NCBI RefSeq assembly: GCF_030010215.1
Contig: NZ_JASCRR010000004.1
Location: 308,291 to 372,290, forward strand
Source: Tianweitania sp. UT-5YL-CI-8
GTDB taxonomy: Bacteria > Pseudomonadota > Alphaproteobacteria > Rhizobiales > Rhizobiaceae
DNA: 64,000 nucleotides
Direction of reading: 5' to 3'
Each line of letters starts with the position of its first letter. Position 1 is the stretch's first letter. Under the pieces are notes generated by a model. That model was not told the origin of the DNA and ran no database searches. It worked only from the letters and a program-made list of their open reading frames with translations. Positions 9,693 to 20,074 of the stretch are shown one piece after another. The position numbers were made by a program, and so were the translations under genes.

Positions 9693-12581
9693 TTGGCGAA
9701 ACACTTCACGCTGGCAAAACTGCTCGCTTTGCTTTTCTTGGCAGTTGCCAGTCTGGCGGGAACCGCTCCGGCACGCGCCATCGAGCCCATCGCGATTTCG
9801 CGCGACGATGTCGCGCTCGACCTTTCCGGGGCCGTCGAAATCTACCGCAATCAGGGCGAGAACTTCCAGGTTTCAACAGCGCCCGGACCGGACGGCATCG
9901 TGCGGCGCATCGAGGTCGAATCCAAGGACAAGCAGTCGGCGGGCGACTGGGCGGTGTTCGCATTGGCCAACACCACAGACCAGCAGCTCGACAGGCTGAT
10001 CGTCGTACCGCATTTCCGCCTGGTCGATTCCGGCTTTTTCTGGCCCGATCTTGGCTCGAGCCGCATGGCTGCGATCACCCCCAGCGAAGGGTTCGCACTC
10101 GACAGGCAGGCGAACCAGGACGCCGACGTTTTTCTCGTCACGCTGAACCCCGGCACGGTCGTCACCTTCATCGCCGAACTGTCGTCGCCCAAGCTGCCCC
10201 AGGTCTATCTGTGGGAACCAGAGGCCTATAAGGACTCCGTCAACTCCTACACGCTGTTTCGCGGCATCGTTATTGGCATCGCGGGCCTGCTGGCGCTGTT
10301 CCTGACGGTGCTGTTCGTCGTCAAGGGAACCTCAATGTTCCCGGCCACCGCAGCCCTTGCCTGGGCTGTCTTGGCGTATATCAGCGTCGATTTCGGCTTC
10401 CTCAACAAGGTGATCCAGATTTCGCCCGGCAACGAGCAGATATGGCGAGCAGGCACCGAGGTGGGGCTTGCAGCAACCTTCGTGGTTTTCCTCTTCGCCT
10501 ATCTCAACCTCAATCGCTGGCACGGCCATTTCAGCTATGGCGCGTTCGCGTGGATTCTTGGCCTCATCGCCATTGCCGGCGTGGCCATCATCGATCCGGC
10601 TGTGGCGGCAGGCATTGCCCGCGTCTCGTTCGCTGCGACCGCCGTCACCGGCATCGGCCTGATCGTCTATCTCGGCTTCCGCGGCTATGACCGCGCCATC
10701 ATGCTGGTGCCGAGCTGGGTGATGGTGCTGATCTGGATGACGGGCTCGTGGATGGCGATTACCGGCCTCCTGGACAACGATATCGTCCAGCCCGCACTCG
10801 GCGCGGGCCTCATCCTCATCATCCTGCTGATCGGCTTTACGGTGATGCAGCACGCCTTCGCCGGCGGCGCCATCCATCAGGGCCTGTTCAGCGACATGGA
10901 GCGCCAGGCGCTCGCAGTTGCCGGCTCCGGCGATATCGTCTGGGACTGGGACGTGTTGCGCGACCGCGTGACCACCCGGCCCGACATTTCAATGCAGCTA
11001 GGCATGGCGCCCAACAGCCTCGGCGGGCCTGCACGGAACTGGCTCCCGGTGTTGCACAGCGACGACCGCGACATGTTCCGCACCACGCTCGACGTTGTGC
11101 TGGAGCACCGGCGCGGCCGCGTCATGCAGAATTTCCGCCTGCGTGGCGCCGATGGCCACTACCACTGGTTCCTGCTCAAGGCGCGGCCGGTGATCGGTTC
11201 CGACGGAGAGGTGCTGCGCTGCGTCGGCACGCTGGTGGAAATCACTGAGCAGAAAAAGGCCGAGGAGCGGCTGCTGCACGACGCCGTGCACGACAATCTG
11301 ACCGGCTTGCCCAACCGCGAGCTGTTCATGAACCGGCTCGAGGCAATTATTTCCATCGCCAAGACCGAGGACAACATCCGCCCTACTGTCTTTGTAATCG
11401 ACATAGACCGCTTCAAGCAGGTCAACGATGGTCTTGGCATCTCCGCCGGCGACACCATCCTTTTGACCATCGCGCGCCGGCTACACCGGCTTTTGAGGCA
11501 AAACGATTCGCTTTGTCGTCTCGCCGGGGACCAGTTCGGGCTGATGCTTTTGTCCGAACAGGATCCCGCACGCATCGCCGGCGTGGCTGAAGCCATCAAG
11601 AACGCGATCAAGTCGCCGATCACCTTCGCCAAGCGCGAGATCATCCTCACCGGCTCGATCGGCTTGATCACCTGGACGACGGCGCAAGTGTCGGCCGAAG
11701 ACATGGTCAAGGACGCCGAGCTTGCGATGCATCAGGCCAAGCGCTTCGGCGGCGACAGGATCGAGCCATTCCGCCCTGCTTTCCGCACCGTGGGCACCGA
11801 CCGGCTGCAGCTCGAGTCCGATCTGCGCCGCGCCGTCGAGCGGCAGGAATTCACCCTCGCCTACCAACCCATCGTGCGGCTGGAGGACGGGTCCGTCGCG
11901 GGCTTCGAAGCGCTGCTGCGCTGGGAGCATCCGCGCCGGGGAACTATCCCGCCAGGCGACTTTATTCCCGTGGCGGAAAGCTGCGGCCTGATCGTACAGC
12001 TCGGCCTGTTCGCCATGCAGCGCGCCGCCGAGGATCTCGTTTCATGGCAGAAGCAGGTGGGCGACATGCCGTTGTCGGTGTCGGTCAACCTGTCGAGCCG
12101 ACAGCTCATCCGCCGCGATCTCGTCGGCGACGTCCGCTCGACGCTGCTGCGCGCCGGGCTCAAGCCGCGCTGCTTCCGTCTGGAGCTGACTGAATCGCTG
12201 GTGATGGACAATCCCGAGCAGACCAACCACGTACTGAACAAGCTCAAGCAGCTTGGCATCGGCCTTTCGCTGGACGATTTCGGCACCGGCTACTCGTCGC
12301 TGTCCTATCTCACGCGCTTCCCGTTCGACACGATCAAGATCGACAAGAGCTTCGTCGACGACCACACGCCAAAGCGTACCGTGCTGATCCGATCCATGGT
12401 CAATATGGCGCACGAGCTGGGCCTGTCCGTCGTCGCGGAGGGCATTTCGGATGAGAATGACGCGCTCGAGCTGCGGCAGATGGGCTGCGAATATGTGCAG
12501 AGCTTCATGTTCGGACCGCCGGTTGCGAACGATTCCGTCATCAAGCTGCTTAAGGAACAGTACCCGCTCGCTCAGGCGTGA
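9693..12581 (+). CDS. rgsP: 7TM-PAS-GGDEF-EAL protein, RgsP-like, degenerate GGDEF and intact EAL
   Basis: A 962-residue inner-membrane protein: signal peptide, periplasmic 7TMR-DISM-like sensor domain (about 30-180), seven transmembrane segments (about 185-390), PAS (about 395-520), GGDEF (about 530-695) and EAL (about 700-955). The GGDEF signature is AGDQF at 611-615, so cyclase activity is unlikely. EALLRW (Glu739), LELTESLVM and DDFGTGYSS (Asp861-862) are intact, so c-di-GMP phosphodiesterase activity is plausible. The same layout defines RgsP of Sinorhizobium meliloti, needed for unipolar growth; the assignment here rests on architecture and on a YqgE neighbour. Start: TTG at 9693 with an AAAGG box six bases upstream and a signal peptide right after. 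The 3' end overlaps convergent yqgE by 10 bp. Confidence 0.82.
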   Translation: MAKHFTLAKLLALLFLAVASLAGTAPARAIEPIAISRDDVALDLSGAVEIYRNQGENFQVSTAPGPDGIVRRIEVESKDKQSAGDWAVFALANTTDQQLDRLIVVPHFRLVDSGFFWPDLGSSRMAAITPSEGFALDRQANQDADVFLVTLNPGTVVTFIAELSSPKLPQVYLWEPEAYKDSVNSYTLFRGIVIGIAGLLALFLTVLFVVKGTSMFPATAALAWAVLAYISVDFGFLNKVIQISPGNEQIWRAGTEVGLAATFVVFLFAYLNLNRWHGHFSYGAFAWILGLIAIAGVAIIDPAVAAGIARVSFAATAVTGIGLIVYLGFRGYDRAIMLVPSWVMVLIWMTGSWMAITGLLDNDIVQPALGAGLILIILLIGFTVMQHAFAGGAIHQGLFSDMERQALAVAGSGDIVWDWDVLRDRVTTRPDISMQLGMAPNSLGGPARNWLPVLHSDDRDMFRTTLDVVLEHRRGRVMQNFRLRGADGHYHWFLLKARPVIGSDGEVLRCVGTLVEITEQKKAEERLLHDAVHDNLTGLPNRELFMNRLEAIISIAKTEDNIRPTVFVIDIDRFKQVNDGLGISAGDTILLTIARRLHRLLRQNDSLCRLAGDQFGLMLLSEQDPARIAGVAEAIKNAIKSPITFAKREIILTGSIGLITWTTAQVSAEDMVKDAELAMHQAKRFGGDRIEPFRPAFRTVGTDRLQLESDLRRAVERQEFTLAYQPIVRLEDGSVAGFEALLRWEHPRRGTIPPGDFIPVAESCGLIVQLGLFAMQRAAEDLVSWQKQVGDMPLSVSVNLSSRQLIRRDLVGDVRSTLLRAGLKPRCFRLELTESLVMDNPEQTNHVLNKLKQLGIGLSLDDFGTGYSSLSYLTRFPFDTIKIDKSFVDDHTPKRTVLIRSMVNMAHELGLSVVAEGISDENDALELRQMGCEYVQSFMFGPPVANDSVIKLLKEQYPLAQA

Positions 12582-13180
12582 CCCGAAGCGGTACTCAAAT
12601 GTGCCAAATCGATGCCGAGCGAGGCCATAACCCGATCGTATTTGCGGTCGATGTCGGTGTCGAACAAAAGCTCCTTCGTCGCGCGGCAGGTCAGCCAGCC
12701 GTTCTCGGCGATTTCACTCTCCAACTGGCCCGCGCCCCAGCCGGCATAGCCAAGCGCCATCAGCGCATGGCGTGGTCCCTTACCCGCTGAAATCGCGCGC
12801 AGGATATCCACGGTTGCCGTCAGGCAGACTTGATCCGACACCGGCAGCGAGGATTCAACCTTGTAGTCGTCGGAATGCAGCACGAAGCCACGGCTGCGGT
12901 CGACCGGGCCACCATTGCGGACCGGAAACCCTTTTGCCTTGTCCGGCAGGCGTATGGCTTCCTGCTCCTTGAGTATCCCCAGTTGCACCAGAAGATCGGG
13001 AAACAGCATCGATTGGGTCTGGTTGATGATGAGGCCCATGGCCCCTTCGTCGCTGTGCGCACAGATGTAAATCACAGCGCGTGCGAACCGGTCGTCCTTC
13101 ATGCCGGGCATGGCGATGAGGAACTGGTCGTCGAGAAAGCCCCGCTTTTCAGCCGGTCGTTTGCGCTTGAGTAAATCCAT
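12572..13180 (-). CDS. yqgE: YqgE/AlgH family protein
   Basis: A 202-residue DUF179 protein. Landmarks are [60 protein letters not shown] and [22 protein letters not shown]. The family is widespread and structurally known, but its biochemical role is unclear; AlgH was once proposed to regulate alginate synthesis in Pseudomonas. The protein is soluble with no signal peptide. The ATG at 13180 precedes [20 protein letters not shown]. It converges on the rgsP-like gene with a 10 bp overlap and is divergent from the DsbD-like gene. Confidence 0.93.
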   Translation of the reverse strand: MDLLKRKRPAEKRGFLDDQFLIAMPGMKDDRFARAVIYICAHSDEGAMGLIINQTQSMLFPDLLVQLGILKEQEAIRLPDKAKGFPVRNGGPVDRSRGFVLHSDDYKVESSLPVSDQVCLTATVDILRAISAGKGPRHALMALGYAGWGAGQLESEIAENGWLTCRATKELLFDTDIDRKYDRVMASLGIDLAHLSTASGHA

Positions 13181-13327
13181 CCGACGAATCTAACGCGTTT
13201 GCCCTAGCGTTTAAAGGGCGTGCGTCCCCTGCTTTGGGCCACATTTTATGTCGTCCTCACACGAAAATGATCTTTTCTCATGGGCTGCTAACTTGCGGGC
13301 AACACATTCAGGGATCAAATCGGCGCC

Positions 13328-14128
13328 ATGAACCGCTTGCTTTCCCTTTTCCCGATCTTGTTTCTCGCCAGTGCCCCGTCGGTCGCGCATGCCGCTTCGT
13401 CGGCATGGGCAGATGCGCAGGGCACCCGCATAAGGCTCGTCACCGCCGGAGCGCCGGATGGGGCAGGCGTGGTGCGCGGCGCGCTGGAAATCGATCTCAG
13501 GCCGGGCTGGAAAACCTATTGGCGCGATCCCGGCGCGTCGGGCGTGCCGCCCAAGATCGATATCGCCGGCAGCAATAATGTCTCGGCTGTCGAGATGGAT
13601 TTCCCCGCCCCGGCCTGGCACGACGACGGCTTCTCCAAATGGGCTGGATACGACAAGCCAGTCGCTTTTCCCGTGACCTTCACGCTTGCCGACGTCAAGG
13701 CTCCGGCGCGGATCGATGCATCGGTCTTCCTCGGCGTATGCGACACCATCTGCATTCCCGTTCAGGCCAAGCTGGAACTGGTGCCCGACGTCGGCAGGGA
13801 TAGTTCGGAAGACAGCCGGATCGTGGCACTTGCCTGGGAGAAACTGCCGGCCAAAGCTGCGCCGGACTTCGGGCTGAAATGGGGACAGTCGCAAGACTCA
13901 GCCAAGTTGCAATTGGAAGCCGTCACGCCTTCACCCGGAAAGGCGAGGGTTTTCGTTGCCAGCACAGAGGGCTATGAGCTGGGCTTGCCAAAGCGCCAAA
14001 GTGACGACAGCAACGTCTTTTCGATCAAGCTTGTAGCCCGCCCCAAGGACAAACCAGTCGGCCCAGGATTGCCTTACACGATGGTGAGCGATCAGGGCGC
14101 CGTCAGCGGCTATCTTCCCTACCCTTGA
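13328..14128 (+). CDS. Periplasmic DsbD-alpha-like (thiol reductase N-domain) protein
   Basis: A 266-residue exported protein. The signal peptide is MNRLLSLFPILFLASAPSVAHA, cut near residue 22. The mature part matches the N-terminal immunoglobulin-like domain of DsbD/ScsB: PGWKTYWRDPGASGVPP and FLGVCDTICIP, whose two cysteines (C-x3-C) form the redox pair in DsbD-alpha. The transmembrane DsbD-beta and thioredoxin-like gamma domains are absent, so it must take electrons from a separate CcdA-like protein, if it is a reductase. In rhizobia this stand-alone form is usual. It lies 109 bp upstream of a peroxiredoxin on the same strand, a suggestive but unproven redox pairing. Confidence 0.85.
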   Translation: MNRLLSLFPILFLASAPSVAHAASSAWADAQGTRIRLVTAGAPDGAGVVRGALEIDLRPGWKTYWRDPGASGVPPKIDIAGSNNVSAVEMDFPAPAWHDDGFSKWAGYDKPVAFPVTFTLADVKAPARIDASVFLGVCDTICIPVQAKLELVPDVGRDSSEDSRIVALAWEKLPAKAAPDFGLKWGQSQDSAKLQLEAVTPSPGKARVFVASTEGYELGLPKRQSDDSNVFSIKLVARPKDKPVGPGLPYTMVSDQGAVSGYLPYP

Positions 14129-14237
14129 CGCTTGAGAAACGTGCCCTGAACCCGCTATGGTGATCGCTGTCCGCCGTGTATCGTCACCGCCGGTGACGGC
14201 TAGGCCGACACGAAATCCATAACCAGACGAGGCATTC

Positions 14238-14723
14238 ATGACCATTGAGATCGGCGATACCCTGCCGGCCGCAACCTTCAAGACGATGACGCCGGATGGC
14301 TCGAAAGTGCTGTCTACGGCCGACATCTTCTCCGGAAAGAAGGTCGTTCTGTTCGGCGTTCCCGGCGCCTTCACGCCGACCTGCAGCAACAATCACCTGC
14401 CCGGCTATCTGGAAAACCACGATGCCATCCTGGCGCGCGGCGTCGACACCATCGCCGTCGTTGCCGTCAACGACCAGTTCGTCATGCAGGCCTGGGCGCG
14501 CTTCACCGGCGGCGAAGGCAAGATCCTGTTTCTCGCGGATGGCAGCGCCGAATTCGCAAAAGCGACCGGGCTGGACCTGGACGCGACGGCCGGCGGCATG
14601 GGCATCCGCTCCAAGCGCTTTTCGATGATCGTCGACGACGGCAAAGTCACCGCGCTGAACATCGAGGACACGCCAGGCCAGGCAGTCACCTCGGGGGCGG
14701 CAACGCTTCTCGAACAGCTTTGA
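14238..14723 (+). CDS. Peroxiredoxin, Prx5 type
   Basis: A 161-residue peroxiredoxin reducing hydroperoxides in the cytoplasm. The catalytic motif is PGAFTPTCSNNHLPGY with the peroxidatic Cys49, typical of the Prx5/AhpE-Prx hybrid group (PrxV, human PRDX5-like). VAVNDQFVMQAWARF and LADGSAEFAKATGLDLDAT are further family blocks. No other cysteine is present in the protein, so it works as a 1-Cys enzyme with an outside thiol (glutathione/glutaredoxin is usual). The ATG at 14238 gives the standard family length. It converges on rnhA with 17 bp between the stops. Confidence 0.94.
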   Translation: MTIEIGDTLPAATFKTMTPDGSKVLSTADIFSGKKVVLFGVPGAFTPTCSNNHLPGYLENHDAILARGVDTIAVVAVNDQFVMQAWARFTGGEGKILFLADGSAEFAKATGLDLDATAGGMGIRSKRFSMIVDDGKVTALNIEDTPGQAVTSGAATLLEQL

Positions 14724-14728
14724 GAAAA

Positions 14729-14765
14729 GCCCGCGCGTCTTTACACCTGCTCCGGACGCGCGGGC
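14729..14765 (-). terminator. Rho-independent terminator behind rnhA
   Basis: A perfect 11 bp GC-rich stem (arms 14729-14739 and 14755-14765) closes a 15 nt loop. Read on the minus strand it is followed by TTTTCTC. It overlaps the final rnhA codons and sits between the convergent peroxiredoxin and rnhA genes, ending the ispH-thrB-rnhA transcript. Confidence 0.6.
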
Positions 14766-15208
14766 GACTTCGCTTGCTTGAAGGGCGCCATGCCTTGGCG
14801 GGCGAGTTCGTCGGCGCGTTCGTTCTCCGGGTGGCCGGCATGGCCTCTCACCCAGTTCCAGGTGACCTTGTGACGACGGCGCGCTTCGTCCAGCGCCTGC
14901 CATAGTTCGGCGTTCTTCACCGGCTTCTTGGCCGCCGTCTTCCAACCATTGCGCTTCCAGCCCTCGATCCAGCCGCCGATGCCGTCCTTGACGTAATTGC
15001 TGTCGGTATACAGATCGACCTCGCACGGCTCCTTGAGCGCGTTCAGCGCCGAGATCGCGCCCAGAAGCTCCATGCGGTTGTTTGTTGTGTCCGCCTCGCC
15101 GCCCGAAAGTTCCTTGGTCTTGCCGTTGAAGCGCAGGATCGCGCCCCAGCCGCCCGGCCCCGGATTGCCCGAGCAGGCACCGTCGGTGAAGATCTCGACG
15201 CGTTTCAT
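14741..15208 (-). CDS. rnhA: Ribonuclease HI
   Basis: A 155-residue RNase H that cuts RNA in RNA-DNA hybrids. The acidic residues are in [20 protein letters not shown] (first Asp), [10 protein letters not shown] (Glu) and [13 protein letters not shown] (second Asp), with the substrate-binding basic segment [17 protein letters not shown] and [21 protein letters not shown] (His and last Asp). Length equals that of E. coli RNase HI. Its start overlaps the thrB stop by 4 nt (ATGA), so thrB and rnhA are translationally coupled, a standard rhizobial arrangement. A second RNase H (rnhB) lies at the far end of the window. Confidence 0.97.
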   Translation of the reverse strand: MKRVEIFTDGACSGNPGPGGWGAILRFNGKTKELSGGEADTTNNRMELLGAISALNALKEPCEVDLYTDSNYVKDGIGGWIEGWKRNGWKTAAKKPVKNAELWQALDEARRRHKVTWNWVRGHAGHPENERADELARQGMAPFKQAKSPARPEQV

Positions 15209-16167
15209 TGCAGTCCGTATTCCCTTGGGGAGGTGATGGCGCGGTGGAAGCGGATGCGGCGGATATACTCCGTCGGATCGCGCTTGATGACCAGGCCGCC
15301 GTCCGGAATGGTCAGCCAGTCATACAGGCGCGTCAACATGAAGCGCAGTGCCGAACCATGCGCCAGAACGGGCAGCGCTGCCTTCTCCTCGTCGGTCAGC
15401 GGCCGCACGCTCTGATAGCCCGCCAGAAGTGCTGTGCCCTTTGTCAGGTTGAACGCGAAATCCTTCTCGAAGCACCAGGCGTTGAGACAGGTCGCCAGAT
15501 CGTAGGCTAACATGTCGTTGCAAGCGAAATAGAAATCGATCAGCCCCGAAAGCTTGTTGCCGAGAAAGAAAACATTGTCGGGAAACAGATCGGCATGGAT
15601 GATGCCGGAAGGCAGGTCGGTGGGCCAGTTCTTCTGCAGCATGTCGAAGTCGGCATCGACCTCAGCGGCCAACCCTTGTTCGACCTCGTCGGCGCGGGCG
15701 CGCGCGCCTTCCCATAGCTCGCGCCAGCCGGCAATGGCGAGCGCATTTGGCCGCCTCATCGTGAAATCCATTCCCGCCAGATGCAGTTCGGCAAGCGCCT
15801 TGCCAACCTCGCGGCAATGCGCAGCCTGCGGCCTGCGAAGCCACATGCCTTCCAGGAAGGTGATCAGCACGGCTGGACGCCCTGCCAGGGTGCCGATGAC
15901 GGTGCCGTCCCTGCCGTCTACCGGCAGAGGGCAAGAGATGCCCCTCCGCGCCAAATGCTGCATCAGGCCGAGAAAGAACGGCAGGTCCGACTTGTCGACG
16001 CGCTTTTCATAAAGCGTCAGGATGAACGACCCTTCGGTCGTGTGCAGCAGGAAATTGGAGTTTTCCGTGCCTTCCGCAATGCCCTTATAGGACAGGAGGT
16101 CGCCCACGGGATAGTTGCGGAGGAAGGCTTCCAGCTCCGCCTCGTTGACATCGGTATAGACGGCCAT
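15205..16167 (-). CDS. thrB: Homoserine kinase (choline-kinase-like ThrB)
   Basis: A 320-residue kinase phosphorylating homoserine for threonine synthesis. It belongs to the aminoglycoside phosphotransferase/choline-kinase fold, not the GHMP fold. It shows [15 protein letters not shown], the nucleotide loop with [18 protein letters not shown], the catalytic [11 protein letters not shown] (Asp of HxDxxxxN) and [17 protein letters not shown] (metal-binding Asp). The ATG at 16167 ([16 protein letters not shown]) shares one base with the stop of ispH (TGATG), indicating coupled translation. The partner gene thrC is elsewhere in the window, on the plus strand. Confidence 0.96.
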   Translation of the reverse strand: MAVYTDVNEAELEAFLRNYPVGDLLSYKGIAEGTENSNFLLHTTEGSFILTLYEKRVDKSDLPFFLGLMQHLARRGISCPLPVDGRDGTVIGTLAGRPAVLITFLEGMWLRRPQAAHCREVGKALAELHLAGMDFTMRRPNALAIAGWRELWEGARARADEVEQGLAAEVDADFDMLQKNWPTDLPSGIIHADLFPDNVFFLGNKLSGLIDFYFACNDMLAYDLATCLNAWCFEKDFAFNLTKGTALLAGYQSVRPLTDEEKAALPVLAHGSALRFMLTRLYDWLTIPDGGLVIKRDPTEYIRRIRFHRAITSPREYGLQ

Positions 16168-17177
16168 CAGGCCGGTCCGTTGACGAAGGCCATGTCGGCG
16201 GCGGTCAGTTCGACATCGCGCAGGACACGCATGACCGGGAAATTTTCGGTTTCGGTGGCGGTGACGGCGATGTCGATCTTGACGTCGAAGCGCGCGCGGA
16301 ACGCATCGATGATCTCGTCGACGATGATCTCCGGCGCAGATGCGCCAGCCGACAGGCCCAGCGTCTCGATCTCTCCAATGTCGTCCCACGGGATTTCGGA
16401 TGCGCGCTGCACCAGCAGCGACATCTTCGAGCCCGCGCGCTCGGCCACTTCGACGAGGCGGCGTGAATTGGACGAGTTCGGCGCACCGACGATCAAATAA
16501 AGGTCAGTGCCGAGAGCCGTATCTTTCACCGCCTCCTGCCGGTTGGTGGTGGCATAGCAGATCGATTCGGCCGCCGGCGCCTGAAGCTCGGGGAACTTCC
16601 TCTGCAGCGCTTTGAGGATGCCGGCAGTGTCTTCGACCGACAGGGTGGTCTGCGTGACGAAGCCCAGTTGTGAGGCATCCTGGGGCGTAAAATTTGCCAC
16701 ATCGGCTTCGGTCTCGATCAGCGTCACCGCGCCGTCCGCCAACTGCCCCATGGTGCCGATCACCTCGGGATGGCCGGCATGGCCGATGAGCAGAACATGA
16801 CGGCCCTGACGCTGGTGGCGCATCGCCTGCTTATGCACCTTGGACACCAGCGGGCACGTGGCATCGAGATAGAACAGATTGCGCGCGACAGCATCCGCCG
16901 GCACCGACTTCGGCACGCCATGCGCTGAAAACACCACCGGGCTTTCGCGATGTTCGGCCGGTATCTCGCTGAGTTCCTCGATGAAAACAGCACCGAGATT
17001 CTGAAGCCCCTCGACGACATAGCGGTTGTGGACGATCTCATGCCGGACATAGACCGGCGCGCCGTACTTCTTCAGTGCAAGCACCACGATCTGGATGGCG
17101 CGATCCACGCCGGCGCAGAAGCCGCGCGGCTGGCAAAGCCTGATGGTCAGCGGGGGCTTGATGGTGGTCTGAAGCAT
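16167..17177 (-). CDS. ispH: 4-hydroxy-3-methylbut-2-enyl diphosphate reductase
   Basis: A 336-residue iron-sulfur enzyme performing the last step of the MEP isoprenoid pathway, giving IPP and DMAPP. The three cluster cysteines are in [24 protein letters not shown] and [24 protein letters not shown] and the catalytic-glutamate region [10 protein letters not shown] are also present. The start [20 protein letters not shown] at 17177 is preferred; an ATG ten codons upstream is possible. dxs and ispE, two other enzymes of the pathway, are in this window. It ends in a 1 nt overlap with thrB and follows the SURF1 gene. Confidence 0.97.
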   Translation of the reverse strand: MLQTTIKPPLTIRLCQPRGFCAGVDRAIQIVVLALKKYGAPVYVRHEIVHNRYVVEGLQNLGAVFIEELSEIPAEHRESPVVFSAHGVPKSVPADAVARNLFYLDATCPLVSKVHKQAMRHQRQGRHVLLIGHAGHPEVIGTMGQLADGAVTLIETEADVANFTPQDASQLGFVTQTTLSVEDTAGILKALQRKFPELQAPAAESICYATTNRQEAVKDTALGTDLYLIVGAPNSSNSRRLVEVAERAGSKMSLLVQRASEIPWDDIGEIETLGLSAGASAPEIIVDEIIDAFRARFDVKIDIAVTATETENFPVMRVLRDVELTAADMAFVNGPA

Positions 17178-17244
17178 AGTGCGGGGCTCTTCGTTCCGTG
17201 CCGACATGAGGTCTAGGCTCTTCCCTGTCAAGGGCGAAGGCCCG

Positions 17245-18003
17245 TCAATTGCCCTGGCGCCGGCCCCGCCACAGCCACACCGCCATGACGCCGACAAGCG
17301 CCAACGCTAGACCGTACCAGGTGCCGGCATATTGAAGGTGGCTGTTGGGCAGATCGATGATGGTCACGCCACCAACCGGCAGTCCCCCAGGATTTGGCGT
17401 GGCGTCAGCATCGATGAAGAAGGGCAGAACCCCAGTTCCCGCCGGCAGCGATGCGGTCGCGGCCATTGCGTCGCGGTCCTTCCAGTAGAAAACGTTTTTC
17501 GTCAGGTCATTTTCGGGCACCAGGAATGATGGCTTTTGCGCCAATGGATTGCGCGCCAGGCCGACGATCGTCACGTCGCCGGCGACCTGCCCCTCTTGCC
17601 GCTTGGCGGTATCCTTGAGCTCATACGGCACGAAGCCGCGATTGACGAGCAGAGCCCGCCCATCGGCGAGCATCAAAGGCGTGTAGACGAAAAACCCGGA
17701 CTGTCCGTTGAAGGTGGCGAAGAAATGCCGCTCTCCCTGGTGCAAAAACCTGCCGCTGGCCGTCATCCGCTGATAGTCGACGTCTCCGGTACGGTCGAAG
17801 GTGGCCTCCACCTCGGACAAGGGCTGCGGCTCGGATGTGCTGCGCTGTTCGATGGAAGTTAAAAGCGCCTCCTTCCAATGCAGGCGTTGCACCTGCCACG
17901 TGCCGAGCGCGATCAGGATGGCGAAGGCGATGGTGCCCGCCACCAAAGCCGCCAAGCGGCCATAAGCGGTTCGCGACGTCTGCTTGCTTGAAACACTGTC
18001 CAT
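17245..18003 (-). CDS. SURF1-family cytochrome oxidase biogenesis protein
   Basis: A 252-residue inner-membrane protein helping insert heme a into subunit I of cytochrome aa3. It has one N-terminal transmembrane helix ([20 protein letters not shown], ending in the family signature [12 protein letters not shown]), a periplasmic domain with [11 protein letters not shown], and a C-terminal helix starting at [20 protein letters not shown]. These two helices and the conserved GxWQxxR and NRGxxP blocks define SURF1. The ATG at 18003 overlaps the DUF983 stop by one base (TGATG). It belongs to the cox operon region. Confidence 0.94.
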   Translation of the reverse strand: MDSVSSKQTSRTAYGRLAALVAGTIAFAILIALGTWQVQRLHWKEALLTSIEQRSTSEPQPLSEVEATFDRTGDVDYQRMTASGRFLHQGERHFFATFNGQSGFFVYTPLMLADGRALLVNRGFVPYELKDTAKRQEGQVAGDVTIVGLARNPLAQKPSFLVPENDLTKNVFYWKDRDAMAATASLPAGTGVLPFFIDADATPNPGGLPVGGVTIIDLPNSHLQYAGTWYGLALALVGVMAVWLWRGRRQGN

Positions 18004-18386
18004 CACGGACGGTCCAGACGCCCTTCGGCTGCCTTGTTGCGATACTGCAAGGTGATCAGAACTCCCTTGATCAGCCGCAACGCGGTAAGGCTCAAACCGA
18101 CGATCAACGGTATCCACAACAGGAAATGCACCCAGAGCGGCGGACCGATCGTCGTTTCCATCCAAAGCGCAAGGCCGACGACGATGAAGCCGATGATGAG
18201 AATGACGAAGACCGAGGGTCCATCGCCCGCATCGGCGAAGGAATAGTCCAGCCCGCAGACACCGCAGCCCTTGCCGACCGTCAGGAATCCCGAGAACAGC
18301 CGACCCTCGCCGCAGCGTGGGCAATGGCCTTTCAGCCCTGCCTGGATAGGATCCACCGGTGGCCACATCGCCTGATCTTCGTTCAT
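18003..18386 (-). CDS. DUF983 small membrane protein with an N-terminal zinc ribbon
   Basis: A 127-residue protein. An N-terminal cysteine knuckle (GHCPRCGEGRLF, then GCGVCGLDY) forms a probable zinc ribbon, followed by two transmembrane helices (VFVILIIGFIVVGLALWM and LLWIPLIVGLSLTALRLI). DUF983 genes sit next to cytochrome oxidase assembly genes across Alphaproteobacteria, so a role in oxidase biogenesis is likely but undefined. It starts 160 bp after ctaE, with a strong terminator in between, so it may have its own promoter or depend on read-through. It is coupled to the SURF1 gene by a TGATG overlap. Confidence 0.9.
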   Translation of the reverse strand: MNEDQAMWPPVDPIQAGLKGHCPRCGEGRLFSGFLTVGKGCGVCGLDYSFADAGDGPSVFVILIIGFIVVGLALWMETTIGPPLWVHFLLWIPLIVGLSLTALRLIKGVLITLQYRNKAAEGRLDRP

Positions 18387-18486
18387 TGCATGTCCTCCGG
18401 GACCGCGCTGCTTACCACACTCCCTGCCACGATCTCCGCGCGCTTTGCAAGCGAGCCAATCGTCACGTTCGATTTGGCGTCATCGC

Positions 18487-18524
18487 CCAAAAGAAAAAGG
18501 CGCCCGCATCGCTGCGGCCGCCTT
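18487..18524 (-). terminator. Rho-independent terminator behind ctaE
   Basis: Arms at about 18497-18508 and 18513-18524 form a 12-position GC-rich stem with a single mismatch and a 4 nt loop. Read on the minus strand, the stem is followed by a T-rich tract (TTTTTCTTTTGGG region down to 18487). It lies 22 bp behind the ctaE stop and separates the structural cox genes from DUF983-SURF1-ispH-thrB-rnhA. Confidence 0.8.
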
Positions 18525-18545
18525 CTTCGATGAAGTTGGCTCGGC

Positions 18546-19436
18546 TCAGTGGCCCTCGGCGATGGTGGCGCCGAACGAGGCCCAGACATAGATCGAGGCG
18601 AAGAGGAACAGCCAGACCACGTCGACGAAGTGCCAGTACCATGCAGCGGCTTCGAAGCCGAAGTGATGCTTGGGGCTGAAATCGCCACCCATCGCACGGA
18701 ACAGGCAGACCAGCAGGAAGATGGTGCCCACGATGACGTGGAAGCCATGAAAGCCGGTCGACATGAAGAAGGTCGCGCCATAGATCGAGTCGTGGAAGGT
18801 GAATGGCGCGTGCATGTACTCATAGGCCTGCACGAAGCTGAACAGCACGCCGAGACCGACGGTGAGCGCTAGGCCGTTGATCAGGCCCTTGCGGTCGCCA
18901 TGCAGCAGCGCATGGTGCGCCCAGGTCACGGTTGTGCCCGAGAGCAGCAGGATGATCGTGTTGTAGAGCGGCAGATGCCAGGGATCGAGAACCTCGATGC
19001 CCTTGGGCGGCCAGACGCCGCCGGTGAACTCAGCGCGGGCGACCTGGTGCACTTCGCCCGGGAACAGGCTGGCATCGAAGAAAGCCCAGAACCAGGCCAC
19101 GAAGAACATCACCTCGGAGGCGATGAACATGATCATGCCGTAGCGCAAGTGAAGCGACACCACCGGGGTGTGGTGGCCTTCCTTGCCTTCCTTGATGGTA
19201 TCCGACCACCACGCGTACATGACATAGAGGATGATCACCATGCCGATGGCGAAGATCCAGAAATTCGCGCTGGCGAAATCCAGGCCGAACAGGTTCAGCG
19301 AACCGCCCTTCAGCGCCTGCATCCAGGCGACACCGCCAATGGCCAGAATCAGCGCGCCCAGCGACGCCAGCGCCGGCCACGGGCTCGGGGCGATGATGTG
19401 GTAGTCATGTTGTGGTTTAGCGTGCGCGTCTGCCAT
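18546..19436 (-). CDS. ctaE: Cytochrome c oxidase subunit III
   Basis: A 296-residue membrane subunit of the aa3-type terminal oxidase. Seven helices are visible, starting [20 protein letters not shown], with [19 protein letters not shown] (conserved Glu of helix 3), [13 protein letters not shown] and the helix VTGFHGFHV-like segment [17 protein letters not shown], and ending [18 protein letters not shown]-like ([11 protein letters not shown]). It stabilises the catalytic core and influences proton and oxygen entry. The gene follows ctaG by 1 bp in the cta operon. Length and order match the rhizobial cox cluster. Confidence 0.97.
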   Translation of the reverse strand: MADAHAKPQHDYHIIAPSPWPALASLGALILAIGGVAWMQALKGGSLNLFGLDFASANFWIFAIGMVIILYVMYAWWSDTIKEGKEGHHTPVVSLHLRYGMIMFIASEVMFFVAWFWAFFDASLFPGEVHQVARAEFTGGVWPPKGIEVLDPWHLPLYNTIILLLSGTTVTWAHHALLHGDRKGLINGLALTVGLGVLFSFVQAYEYMHAPFTFHDSIYGATFFMSTGFHGFHVIVGTIFLLVCLFRAMGGDFSPKHHFGFEAAAWYWHFVDVVWLFLFASIYVWASFGATIAEGH

Positions 19437-19437
19437 A

Positions 19438-20064
19438 TCAGCCCCCGATATTTACCCCGGAATTACCATTTGTAGTGCTGCCGTCAACCTTCGGCGCTGC
19501 CGCGAGCGGCTTATCGCCCTCGAGCGGGAAGAAGGTATAGGACAAGGTGATCGTCTTGATGTTCTTCAGTTCCGGAACATCGACGATATCCGGATCGACG
19601 AAGAAGACCACCGGCATGTCGAGCGTCTCGCCCGGCTTCAACGTGGTGTCGGTGAAGCAGAAGCACTCGACCTTGTTGAAATAGGCCCCGGCCAATTCGG
19701 GCGTGACGTTGAAGGTCGCGCGGCCCGCGGTCGGCGTGGAGAACATGTTCTGCGCCTTGTACTGCGCTTGAACCGTCTCGCCGATCTTGATGGTCATCTC
19801 GCGCGCCTCGGGCTGGAAGTCCCAAGGCAGCGCGCCGGACGTGTTCGCATCGAAACGAATGGTGATGTAGCGGTCCAGCATGCGGTCGGAATATTGCTCG
19901 ACGCGCTGCGTCGTGCCGCCATAACCCGTGATCTGGCAGAACATCGCGTAGAGCGGCACCGCCGCATAGGCCATGCCCAGCATACTGCCGAAGAACGCCA
20001 CGCAGGATGCCGCGACGATGCGGTTTCTGCGGTTGTTGTCCCGGCTGGTGTTATCTTCCGCCAT
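19438..20064 (-). CDS. ctaG: Cytochrome c oxidase assembly protein CtaG/Cox11
   Basis: A 208-residue copper chaperone delivering CuB to subunit I. One N-terminal helix ([20 protein letters not shown]) anchors a periplasmic domain with FCQITGYGG and the copper motif [12 protein letters not shown] (CxC pair), followed by [10 protein letters not shown]. The frame also allows a GTG one codon earlier; the ATG at 20064 has an AGGAGGA box at an ideal spacing. That box lies over the end of coxF, from which ctaG is separated by 10 bp. Order ctaB-coxF-ctaG-ctaE is the alphaproteobacterial norm. Confidence 0.95.
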   Translation of the reverse strand: MAEDNTSRDNNRRNRIVAASCVAFFGSMLGMAYAAVPLYAMFCQITGYGGTTQRVEQYSDRMLDRYITIRFDANTSGALPWDFQPEAREMTIKIGETVQAQYKAQNMFSTPTAGRATFNVTPELAGAYFNKVECFCFTDTTLKPGETLDMPVVFFVDPDIVDVPELKNIKTITLSYTFFPLEGDKPLAAAPKVDGSTTNGNSGVNIGG

Positions 20065-20074
20065 CACATCCTCC

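Noticed and set aside
14182-14198. 7 bp perfect hairpin CGTCACC/GGTGACG behind the DsbD-like gene
   Set aside because: No T-run follows, and the short stem could be chance; not called as a terminator.
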